A stretch of 60,000 nt of DNA, taken from assembly GCF_032854445.1 (NCBI RefSeq), contig NC_088301.1, positions 35,701,187 through 35,761,186 on the forward strand. Reading direction: 5' to 3'. A program made the translations under genes and the position numbers. Positions within the stretch are counted from its first letter, which is position 1, and every line of letters begins with the position of its first letter. The notes beneath the pieces were generated by a model. The model was not told the DNA's origin. It did no database searches and saw only the letters and a program-made list of their open reading frames with translations. Below, one piece after another: positions 39,201 to 49,600 of this stretch. The DNA is from Liolophura sinensis (lineage: Eukaryota > Mollusca > Polyplacophora > Chitonida > Chitonidae).

Positions 39201-41269
39201 TCCGACCTCCAATTCAGTTAAGTAGTCAATAACTTATTATGTTATCTACGTTCACACGAAACTTTATTTTTCTCACTTGATCGGAAAGTAATTCAAATTA
39301 CGAAAAATCGTTTTACAGCACGATCTTAATCAGATTACTGTAACAACTCAACCAAGTCTCGTACAGCTGTCAATCAAACATGTGCTCATAGATCATTTTA
39401 TAAGCAATTTATAGCCGTTTTTAGTGACCAGCTTGTTACAATGTACGTATAGGGGAAAATGCTAGAAATAGAGGTAATTTATGTGTTCTTTGGAGAAATC
39501 TGCGTCAGTCTAGCCCAGAGAGGGACAAGATTGCGTGAAGCCTTTTCATAACTCAATAGACCGGTATGCGGTCGGCAGGTCAGTCAACTGTATTCAGGCC
39601 GAGTAGTGTCTCCTATTCTACCTCCATGTAAGGAATACAGCACAAAAACCCATTTATCCTGAAGGGAATCGCCGAAGTGGTAACTCTGAGTGCAAAGGTC
39701 ATGGCCTGCTTTTTTAAAATGAAATAGTCCCATTTTGTAAACGTTTTTGTGATTGGTTAACACTTTATAACACTGATCAAGTAACATTACTTTATAGAGT
39801 TGAAGGCATTAACTGGGTCATCATATTTCTTAGCCACTTTGAAAGCTTTTGTTTTTGATTGGCCATTTGAAACCAGACACCGTTGATTATAGTTGATTAT
39901 AACAACAATAGCGAATCGCTCGCGAAAGGAAATATTAGGGTTGTACTGTGAGAAGTGTTGTTATTACGCCGGTTCTTAAAGATAAAAGTGAGTACACAAC
40001 GTCTTCTGATAAGTATAGACCTATATACCTGTTGCCACCTTCATTAAACTGAATGAGTAAATTTTTTTTAGTACTCCCCTCATATATCCGAATACCAGTT
40101 TGGCCTCAATTCAGACAGATCTACTGACCAGTGTATTTATACACGTATCATAAAAGAAGTAATGAATTTTTATTACTCACAAGGTAGAATATAGAAAAAT
40201 ATTTATATATTTTTTTTAGATGTTACAAAAGTATTTGACAGCGTTAATGACTGGATACTTCTAAAGAAGTTAATTAACTGTGGTGTGCCTATGGTTTGAT
40301 ATTCTAGCATTTACTGTAAAATGGGGTTCCTGTTTCTCATTTTTTTTGTGCCGCTAATGATGTTTAACATGCTTTAGACATCACTTTTTTTTATTTTACA
40401 TTCATGCATTGGACACATTTATCATACGCAGATAAAATGTGTATTATTTGCCCCTCTGCTAAATTGCTTCAGTCTTTTTTGTCCAGTTATCTATTTCGCA
40501 TGATGTTATGTTTAATATAAAAGACCTCTCTGTATACCTCTCTGCTAACCCCAAAATTCCTTCTTAGGAAAGTCCATGCTTGGACTGACTTTGAAAAAAA
40601 CACACCTTTAGATCTTACTGTTATAACATATATTGTAATTATTTGTGGTCTTCGTATTATTAAAAAAAAACCTCAGTGCCCTACGTGAAACATACAACAA
40701 TATAAAATTTCGAAAATCAACGATGAGATTCAAGCACCACATGTTAAATTCTCAAAATATGATAATTCATGCCCTAATCAATACTGATTTATGTGTCCAC
40801 TCTAACTTTGAAGCCAAATGACTGTAAACGCTACACCTATAGTGTACATGTAGCTACTCCTCTTCATGTACATATATCACACTCCTGTAATTCTATTGTA
40901 TATGCTTTTCCATGTTTTTTGGTGTTTTTTCTTGTCGTATTTATAATTAAGGACAGCTTTTGTCTGAAATACAAGATATTATTATTATTTTAAAGTGATC
41001 AATACACGTGTATTGGCCAACTCTTTTTTTCACAGAGCATTCATTAAATATATTAACTCCTAAAATTAAACTATATTCATCATACAGTTCTGTGTATACT
41101 CACAACTGCGGAGTGGCTTTTGTCTCCATGTTTTACAGATGGCTCTGAACAGGATCAGGTATCCGACACAACCCACAAAAGTTAACACTGAAATAAAGGG
41201 AACGAGAAGCCTTTTCCATTCCATGGCTGGCAGATGTCTGAAAACCAGCTGTCTATCGTGGACACGCAT
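36265..41269 (-). CDS. Class A (rhodopsin-like) G-protein-coupled receptor, 4 exons, 354 aa
   Basis: A seven-helix receptor of the plasma membrane; ligand unknown. Exons: 41269-41104 (phase 1), 37720-37537 (phase 2), 37359-37268 (phase 1), 36887-36265. All introns are GT/AG and all phases close. TM1 lies in exon 1 (ISVLTFVGCVGYLILF, with Y in place of the usual N1.50). C92 is exactly 25 residues before R117 of an ERY motif in ERYLAIWQP, as class A requires for C3.25 and R3.50. An extracellular-loop-2 cysteine lies near residue 164. TM7 has LPVSL instead of NPxxY and TM6 lacks CWxP, so this is a divergent receptor. The start ATG follows an in-frame stop and gives a short N-terminus, but an extra 5' exon cannot be excluded. 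It is paralogous to the plus-strand receptor at 42304. Intron 1 holds a LINE relic, a SINE and a repeat copy. Confidence 0.8.
38272..38428 (-). mobile_element. SINE, 5'-truncated, with exact target-site duplication
   Basis: The core and tail of the SINE family lie on the minus strand: (TTTA)n tail at 38273-38292, then TTTTACGCCGTACTCAAGAA, ATACGACGGCGGCCAGCATT, AGCCCGGGGGAAACCCACGA and CATCCGCAGGTTGCTG. The tRNA-like head is absent. The 11-bp sequence GATACATTAAA occurs at 38261-38271 and again at 38429-38439, a perfect target-site duplication. This shows a 5'-truncated retroposition event, and the good core suggests a recent one. It lies in intron 1 of the minus-strand receptor. Confidence 0.95.
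39005..39200 (+). repeat. Receptor-region repeat, copy D
   Basis: Has AGAGCAGCAACGACAGTGTG, AGCTGGCAAATTGTCACACG, TAACCGGTTA, then GTGCTGTGATGTTAATTGCA and ATTTATTCGACG. It matches copy C except for an internal indel and a lost 3' end. It lies in intron 1 of the minus-strand receptor. Confidence 0.7.
39960..40620 (+). mobile_element. Non-LTR retrotransposon (LINE) reverse transcriptase relic
   Basis: Translated fragments in changing frames follow the order of a LINE reverse transcriptase. First comes TPVLKDK and KYRPIYLLPP (about 39990-40045), then a QFGLNSDRSTDQCIYTRIIK segment (about 40100), then DVTKVFDSVNDWILLKKL (about 40215), the usual D/KAFD catalytic block, and a degraded YADD-like region (about 40425). 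Several stops and frameshifts make it inactive. It is antisense to the receptor gene whose intron it occupies. The clade is not certain, though a jockey/CR1-like origin seems plausible. Confidence 0.75.
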
Positions 41270-42303
41270 GACTCGAGCCGGGAGTGGATGGCGTTAATGT
41301 GTTCATCACGAGTAAATACAAACAAATAGCCAGTGTAGATTTTCATGTCCTGGCACCGGGTGGGTGCATAAGTTGGTACTATGTAAGCATTTACATGAAA
41401 AGAATAATGTAATTGAGGTTGGATTTTGTATGTACATAAGAATAAAATATCATCGCCATGGTAAGAAATGTTATAAAATATAAAAAAAACAAGCGATTGG
41501 TGAACAAACATCTATATACTACATGTAGAACATTAAGAAGTTGTAGATGGAGTTCTTTTCAGAGATCCTCGAATTTAAGAAATTAGTGGAAAAAAAATAA
41601 TCCAAGATCGATAAAATAGTATCATTATTTGATTGAGATATTCAGTACATACATGTCCAGTTATTCACCTGCAAAATACTGTAAGGAAAACATAAAGGAG
41701 ACATTACTATAATAAAAGAAAGTCAAATTAACACATGTAGTAAATCTCACACAATAGGCAGATTCTTACTTTTAAATTTAAGTGACATATAATTTTCACC
41801 TTCAGTGGACTCAAAAGCAAGCTATCAGAACGCTGCACAAGGCCTACGAGTAGGTCCTTGGCAAGGTGTGATTTATTCATGTTTATGAACAGCAATTAGA
41901 TACATAAGTCTGGCTTTTAATTATTGTTTACTATTATTTTGTTGTTGTTGCTTAATTAAGACATTACTTAATCAATCGCTAATATTAAACTAAATAGAAT
42001 TATGTGGGCGAGGATCTTACGTTCATGGCAGCTATATAAAAACAACTGAAACCCAGTCAAATGTCATTTGTCTTCCATAACAACAGCATTCGTTTTGAGG
42101 CAAAGCCTCGTTTACCATAAAAGGTATTGTATTTAGCGACTGTTGTTGATAACTGGCAAATCACTGTGTTGTTTGGCTCTGTTACCAACGTTACCGAACG
42201 GTGAACTATAGCACACGAATTGTACAATTACATTCGATCTTGAGCAAGTTCCGAGGAAAGTGGTACGCAGGCAACTCATCTTGCGCTTATCATATAGCTC
42301 ACC
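41270..42303. promoter_or_regulatory. Shared upstream region of the head-to-head receptor genes
   Basis: This is 1,034 bp between the start codons of two divergently transcribed paralogous receptors. A TATA box (TATATAAA) at 42033-42040 is suitably placed for the plus-strand gene, implying a 5' leader of about 235 nt. No equivalent TATA was picked out for the minus-strand gene. Shared regulation is inference from the geometry. Confidence 0.45.
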
Positions 42304-45300
42304 ATGAATGGCAAAGATCATACGTCTTGTCTACAAAATCTGACGGAGGAAGATGTTGGGTGCAATGAGGTCAGTGCTCAGAGAATGTATTTAATAGATG
42401 GCATAGAAATCAATATGAAATCTTTCAGTAGGGTTTCTCGGTATTATCAAAAAGCTATCGTAATATAAAGATTTAGCAAAGAATACCAGAATAAAAAAAA
42501 TACATGATCAAGTATAGAATTTATCAATTTAGTTGGATTCCTACATTATTGTAATGTTGTAAATTTTATATCAAGGAACAAAAATATTCCGTATGGCCTT
42601 TTTACAGGATAGCGTGCATAATGTTTTAAGGACAATTCAGCTGCCGATGTCAGTCATTTTTCTGATGTTAACAACAACGATCAATGCGAGTATCTTGTTT
42701 GGGTTGAGGCGAGCAAACAAGACAATTTTTACAGGTACGTTGGAAAATCCTCTTCGCAATATAGCCAAACATGTTGTTTCTTACAGCATTATGCTGTTCA
42801 AAACCCTGGCAAAACTACAGTGTTTATAACAAGATCTTTGGCGAAAGATCATAAGCGCAATATCTGAACGTATTACTTGTAAATAGTGGAGATTCTCCTC
42901 CGCAATCCTTACCTAGGGGCTCAGATCGTTCAAATATATCCGGTGGAATACGTATAAATGTAAGCCTGTCTGCACACAAATTATTTCTTGTTGTTTAAAT
43001 GTCTTTGCGCTGTGTTGCAACTCTCATGAAAACAGATTAGTCCTATAGAAATAATTGGTTCAAAAAGCCTTACAGTGGTGAAGCATATATAAATAATTAT
43101 TTAAACAAGCGATACAGCGCAATTCCTATAAGGTTATTAATATCAATAAGAATTGAAACATGCAGCTCAGTGACTAATCGTCTGCTTTCCCAGCCTTAAA
43201 CGTTAAAATTATAGCCGATTTTTGTACATAAGAGAAGATAGTTGACTACTTAAAATGTTTTTTTTTTTAATGTAGTTTACCATAATATCTTTTATTTCCA
43301 GCTGTTCTACTGTCTTGGATGAGCATAAATGATATAGCACTTAGCGTGCTCTACCACGTGCCTGTGCTCATTAATATAATTGTCCGAGCGAAACTCCTGG
43401 GTGACGTCATGTGTTCTATACTTGGTGTCCTGTCCACCATCTTTAATATCGCGCAGACGATTCTTTTGACAATTTTGTCAATGATAAGGTGAGAGGAAGC
43501 AGCTATATTTTGAAACTAAATCTATCGTACCATATCGCCGTAATATTATTATTATTTCATTAATATCAAAAGTCATTCTCAGAAAGGAAGAGAAAGTAGG
43601 CCTACAGCTAATTACAGTAGAATGTATCTATAGTGGCAGAGCGTCTAACCTTGTATCCAAAAGGAAACATGTTTATTTCTAGTTTTCCAATTACTCAAAG
43701 CATGGAACTTTAAAAAGTATTTAATATGTGACACCGGACAAGGAGAGTGATAAACCAAACTGGATCTATCCACGGAGTGTGGGTAGCAAGATCAAAGAGA
43801 ATTCCCTATTATTGGAGGACAAGTGATCTCGGCTAATCTCCATATCAGATCATCTAGTTATTCGTCCATACAAACATCATCGACACCTAATTGCAATCAA
43901 ATCAATCAAAAAACACTTCGAGAGCAATCAATACCCATAAATACTGGAGAGCTGACTGTCTGAAATAAATACTATGATTCGCCACATACAGTAATTAGTC
44001 ATCTTGATTGTAGTTTCATGATAGTGCTTTGTTTTGTTAACAGGTATCTAGCTGTTATTCGTCCCTGTGTTAGAAGAGAGTCTAGCTTATTCCATGCTGC
44101 GAAAATGGCTGTTCTTTCTGCCCTAGTAATTGCAGGTAAGTTTTAAGTTATTAGAGTAAAGGATCTGGTACGGTAAGGCGGAGAATTGGCCCGAGAGAGG
44201 CACGATAAGAAAGTGCAAATCTCATTATCCCAGCACAAGTATGTAAATTTCCGAATCACAAGCATAAAACAAGCATAAGATCAACGATAACCAGAAAAAC
44301 ATCTTTACTGAAACTTTCATGTATGTATTTATACGTGCTGTCAACGTTTCCTTTTGATTAACATTTGTCTTCATATGTAAAAAATAAACTTTAGAATGCG
44401 ATCAGTTGTGATATTTTTTAGCAAGATAAAAAATTTTGCGATAGCCTGTCGGGCATCCTTCATAGTACAGACCACTAACGAACTATATGTGGAGAACTGC
44501 TAGCACCTCAAGGTGTAGTTCGAATCTTTGAGGGGCTTTTTCTTTTGAAACATACTATTATGTGAGTAACGATATAGGCCGTCTTGCAGTAAATAAGTGT
44601 TATCACATGTTACTCGTTGAGGAATTATAAGCATGAAATTTTCATTCGTCATATATTTGTTTAATTGATTGGTGCATAACTGCGTACTCACAAATTGTTC
44701 AGAAAGTTTCATTTCTGGCGCACTGAATTTCCCTACCCTGCAGTGTCTATTATAAACAAAAGATATTTCAGTGTCATTGGAGAAGGCTACCATGGGTGGA
44801 CCATTAGTTGTCACTCAGAGCTATAGTCAGTTTCGCTTCTTCAGATACACAGTTTCTTGCACTCGGACGGATTCCTCGCCTTACCATATTTTGTTTGATT
44901 GCTCTAGGATGTTTACCCTTATAAAAAGATTTCCAATGTCGTTTCATTTTTCGGGTGAGTTTAATATTATTTCACGCACAGTTACGCAGAGTAATATAAA
45001 AGATAACAGCATAGAGAGCAGTGACAATGGTGTTGTCCTTACAACCTATTCTCAGCTTATCTCAGTTACGGTTTTATTCTAAATGTTACAAGCACCTAGC
45101 ATCAAGCAGAATTCGGTTACATAAATGCAGTTATGTATGTAATATTATGTATATGTATGTGCGTGTAATTGCAATTTATTAGACGTCACTGGTCTGGAAT
45201 TACTCAAATGGTGGATTGTCGTCACATTTAATAAACAGTATCCTGAAAGAATGCAAAGCGGCCAGGACTTACGGATGCTTAGTCCACCTGCAGAATTCTG

Positions 45301-46619
45301 GTTTATGCAGCCATAGTGTATACAAGACTTTTTTTTTCTCCTTTGTAGTATGTGCAGCGGGCGTCCCTTTTCTGTCTTATCCCAATTATGGCTACATCGA
45401 TGTACTTTGGAGGTCTGATATGATCGGTTCCTGGGCAAGTCACGCCACCACAGTTATCTTCATCGTCATCCCTAGCCTGATATCATGTTGTCTCGCAGGA
45501 ATTACTATATGGACAATCCGAGTTAGGAGATGGCTGAATCTTGGATGGTCACATCAGGCTTCTGGCTTCAAAAAGCCGAAAATGAGTATACGTCCCGCCC
45601 TGCAAGAAATCCGTGCATCACGAGGCCTGGCTGCTGTCCTGTTAGTATCGGGCATAATTCCGTTGGGATGTTATCTCCTAAGAGTTATCGCCGCCGCCTT
45701 GTCCCCCTTTGCGAATGCCATCCTAGTATCCATCTATGCAAACGCTAACTATATCTGCCCTGTCTTGAGGTCTTGTCTTATTCTCACAACAAGTCCAGTC
45801 CTGCGTAAAGTCCTGATAAACTGGCTTCTGTCCGCCCCTGACAAGCCTTCTGAGTCCACTCCAAAACCCAGTAACTTCAAGTTAATCCAACAAGGCTTCA
45901 TGCCGCCTACTCCTCCCCTGCACCTGGGCTATCCCATCTTCACCAGAAAGCACCGTATGAGAATTCAGGTTCAAGATGATTCATTAGATGACGGCGGGCC
46001 TTCGTCACCAACCTGCCATGCTGAAAGAAGACCCTCTAATATATCTACCATTACTTGTGAAGTATTCTGTGAACGAGACAAGGAAGACTGCATCATTTCC
46101 ATTTCCGGGGATTGCGAAGTGACGAGCCTCGGGGAGAGCTTGAACAAACAGAAATCAGGCAGTGCGGATTCGATGATTGTCTGCATCCGTTCCTCCTTTG
46201 GTGATCACAACAAACTGACGGCTTCCGCCTGTTCTTTGTCAGACTGCAGCGTGGAAACTATTTTGTCGTCCAATTTTTCAAAGTCAAAGTCAGCATCATG
46301 CAAGAAAAAGTGGGGGCAAGGTGGCCAAGCTCATCGCCAAAGTACCGTTTCTTTGAATAGTTTATCACCCAATGATGCTTGCTACAACAAAGGGTTCGAC
46401 AGAAAGCCTCTTAATACTAATGCTTGCAACAACCCAGATCACAAAATGACATTTAAAAGATCTAGAATGTCAATTCCTGTCACCGTTTTCACTACTACCC
46501 CCGCAGATGGCTCAACAATTCCTCCAAATCCACGAATAGCATTTTCGATTGATTCTGAAAAAAAGAATGAAAACGCTGAAGAGGAAGAGGCTGGGGTTAA
46601 AGATGACGACAAACAATGA
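42304..46619 (+). CDS. Class A (rhodopsin-like) G-protein-coupled receptor, 5 exons, 580 aa
   Basis: A seven-helix plasma-membrane receptor; ligand unknown. Exons: 42304-42369 (phase 0), 42608-42734 (phase 1), 43302-43488 (phase 2), 44044-44135 (phase 1), 45349-46619. All junctions are GT/AG and the frame closes. Exon 1 gives a short extracellular N-terminus with an N-glycosylation site (NLT, N12). TM1 carries N48 (INASILF), TM2 a SIND motif, and C102 lies exactly 25 residues before R127 of IRYLAVIRP, so the acidic residue of DRY is replaced by I. TM6 has IIPLGCY and TM7 has CPVLRS instead of NPxxY. A hydrophilic C-tail of about 250 residues rich in Ser/Thr ends in an acidic run. Its third and fourth exons (187 and 92 nt) match those of the minus-strand paralogue (184 and 92 nt) in phase. 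A repeat copy lies in intron 4. Confidence 0.88.
45160..45245 (+). repeat. Receptor-region repeat, copy E (3' part only)
   Basis: Has TAATTGCAATTTATTAGACG, TCACTGGTCTGGAATTACTC and TCACATTTAATAAACAGTA, matching the last third of copies C and D. It lies in the last intron of the plus-strand receptor, about 100 bp before the final exon. Confidence 0.7.
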
Positions 46620-49600
46620 TCACATAATTTTGCGTCCTTATTGGGTAAGCTAATTGTTCTCAAATATGCTTATGGTGAGAAAATTAACATTTTGAAGCTA
46701 GCCATTTTACATTTATTTGTAAGGATTTTAACTTTTTAAATGCATATTTCAAGCAAACACATTTGATATGTTTAGAAAAAATATACAATTAGAATTTCAT
46801 TCTAAAAATATGAACATGTTTAGACAACAATGGAAGCCTAGAAAACGGCGAATGAGCTGCACGATTTAGGGTTAGAGTATCTGTTCTGCTACTGAGCTAT
46901 GTTGACCATGAGTTGAAAAGTTATGTACATTTATAAATATTCATTTCATTTACTGTTGTTACCATAGCTCCTGTCATCCTGTACTCATAAATATTGGTAT
47001 TGTCTATGGTATTATTTTCTCTATACTCCGTACATGTTTGTTGAGTGAAGCCATCGGCTCAGATTTTGGTCAATAGATTTGTGACGCAAGTCTTAAGTTA
47101 GAGCTGGATATTCATCATGTTGAATTAGATCACCACAATGAATAATACATATTTTGCTATCGACAACTTATATTTTAGCATGGTACACGATCTGAATACC
47201 GATTTCACTCAGTCATCTAGAAAATACCTTGCGTTTTTCAAACATTATTGAAAACTTTTGACTACTTCTCTTTGCATTATTTCGTACTATTTTGGTATTT
47301 TCTATACATTCTTAGTTTTTTCGTGGTTTGTAATATACGTCGTTGTGGGAATTATCTTGGCGATTATTGACCTGGAACGTCCATCTTACGAATGTCTGTT
47401 TCGACGCAGAGCTTACTTGGAAATTTATCTTTACCAACATGTGAATTGCCCATGTATATATTTTATACATGTTAGTAATATATCTTTTGTCTCTTCAACA
47501 CGCCTGTGAAATAATATTGCCTGTAATTGTACATCAGTTGTATTTTAAATAATGTTCATTGTGTCATCGGCCGGTATCTGGGAAGATAGTGTCAGTAGTG
47601 TCTCCCGTGACTTTCCTGGGAAATTCATTCTTTCGATAATTACACACGCATATTTGTCCATTTGCTCTTGATAAGAGGAACACAATGGTACTACTACTTG
47701 GGTGCTGAAGTTCGATTGAAGGGTTATCTGCAGTCATTTGAAGTATGTTCGGGCAGATAATAAGAGGCAAGCCTGTTTTGCATGGTGACTGTTTAATCGT
47801 ATAGCTGTTGTTAAAAATATTTTGTTGTCTTTGTATGATTAAATTGTGAAAAGCAAGCCCTTCCGAGTTTGTTTTGTCTATCTTCCAGAAAATTGGGAAA
47901 CAGATCTATCGCTCTAGATCTAGAATGATTTCTTTGCTAACAAAAGTAATATTCCCACTATATACCATTTTTAAGACGAAATGATCGAATTTGACATTCC
48001 TTTTCCAACACTCAATAAAAAACACTTCCATAAGATAAGCTGAAGGGAGGAAAGGAAAAAAGCTTCCATCAGTGAATCTGGAAAGACGTCTTAAATAAGA
48101 AACAATTCACGATTTCTTGTGATTGACATTAGTGTTTCAATAAAACGGTCCAAAAGTGATTTAACGGGGATTTTTGTTAAGGAGCAAGTCTTCAGTTAAT
48201 TCTGTTGCGTCTCTGGCATTTGGTAAATTGCAAATAATACAACAAGCGTTCCACAGTAACTGATGTCTTAACCATATAAGTTAAATAAATTTCGTGTTGA
48301 AGGGTCGCGAATTTGGATTCATGATCAGCATCTTGACCCCATCACATTTTACCAGTATGTTTGCCACCACATTTGAACTTCTGCCACCCTCTGCCATATT
48401 TCACCATTACTTAACGAACAGATATCTGCACAGATTTGACCTCAGTATTAGTTGCTCGGGCTGACATCTGTGGTAGACCTGGTGGTATTCGTCTGTGAAT
48501 CATGAATATAATTCAGCGTTTTGTTAACAGTGACCACAAAATAGAGCTGCGTCATTTGCATGGCGAATTACAGTCTTAACATAGGTCATCCAGCTATTAC
48601 TACCAAACCTGTCGGAAACTGTCATTATGGTATGCATACATAAAATCATATACAGAACCTTGTGGGTCGATTTCTAGATTAAAAGAGTCAAAAATAACAA
48701 AAATCGTCCATCTGTCAAATGTTTCTACTCCTGTCAACAAAGGCTTTACTTTACTTTCCAGTTATCCAGAAGCACAGGCAAACAGCCAGGCCAGCTGAAG
48801 GAACATCGTTCTGGTGCAGCTACAGCTCTAATACAACAAGTTCTTGATTTTTTTCATTCAGATTTGAGGTAGATTGTTAGGTGTGAGCAGGAGTGGTAAA
48901 TGACCACTCCGTCTGTCAACGCCAGCAAAAGGAGGAGGCTAGCTGATGGAACCCCTACGTCACCAATGCCATCATCCAGACTTCAGAGCTTTTGCCACAG
49001 ATGCTCCTGACTGATGCTTACCAGCGGGGATGCATTTGAACACCAAAGTTGGCTTCATCGACACACTCCATTTCACAAGCTGTCAAAACATCGTCATTCC
49101 TCTAGAATGACTCGACAATTCACGAGTCAGCAGGTGGAAACATACTTACAATACAATTACTAACATTATATTAAGCGATGCAGCGGGAATATGATGATGG
49201 AGGTAACATCCTAATCATGCAAGGGTTATGTCTTAAGCAAACTGGCAGCAGAAAACCCCTGCCATGTTAAGAGATTGTTTATTACACATGATAAACAAGT
49301 TTATATGGGAGGTGTATTTGATTTATACTAACCACATCACGGTAAAAAAATTGTTCAATGATATTACCACATATTACATATTCTCTACAAGTTAATCACT
49401 TAAGTATTGAAAAAGGAGTTTGAATGGAGCAGATAGAAAGAAAGGTGCACCTATCCATAATGGTTTTGCTCTCTTCACTAATCGATTTGTTTCCTCCTAC
49501 AGTGAAAGTGTCGATGCTATACTAAAAGAAATATCTTCCTTGTGCGCTAGCCTTTGAACGTTTTTAATGGTATACGTGTTTACTTTTATTTCCCAAATTT

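Noticed and set aside
44505-44545. GTTCGAATC resembling a tRNA B box
   Set aside because: The flanking sequence cannot be folded into a cloverleaf and lacks an A box.
44500-45082. Two ~100-codon frames on opposite strands
   Set aside because: They lie inside intron 4 of the plus-strand receptor, lack splice sites in the right phase and match no family known to me.
47258-47509. Hydrophobic 83-codon frame after the receptor gene
   Set aside because: AT-rich sequence often gives hydrophobic chance frames; no splice sites or relatives were found.
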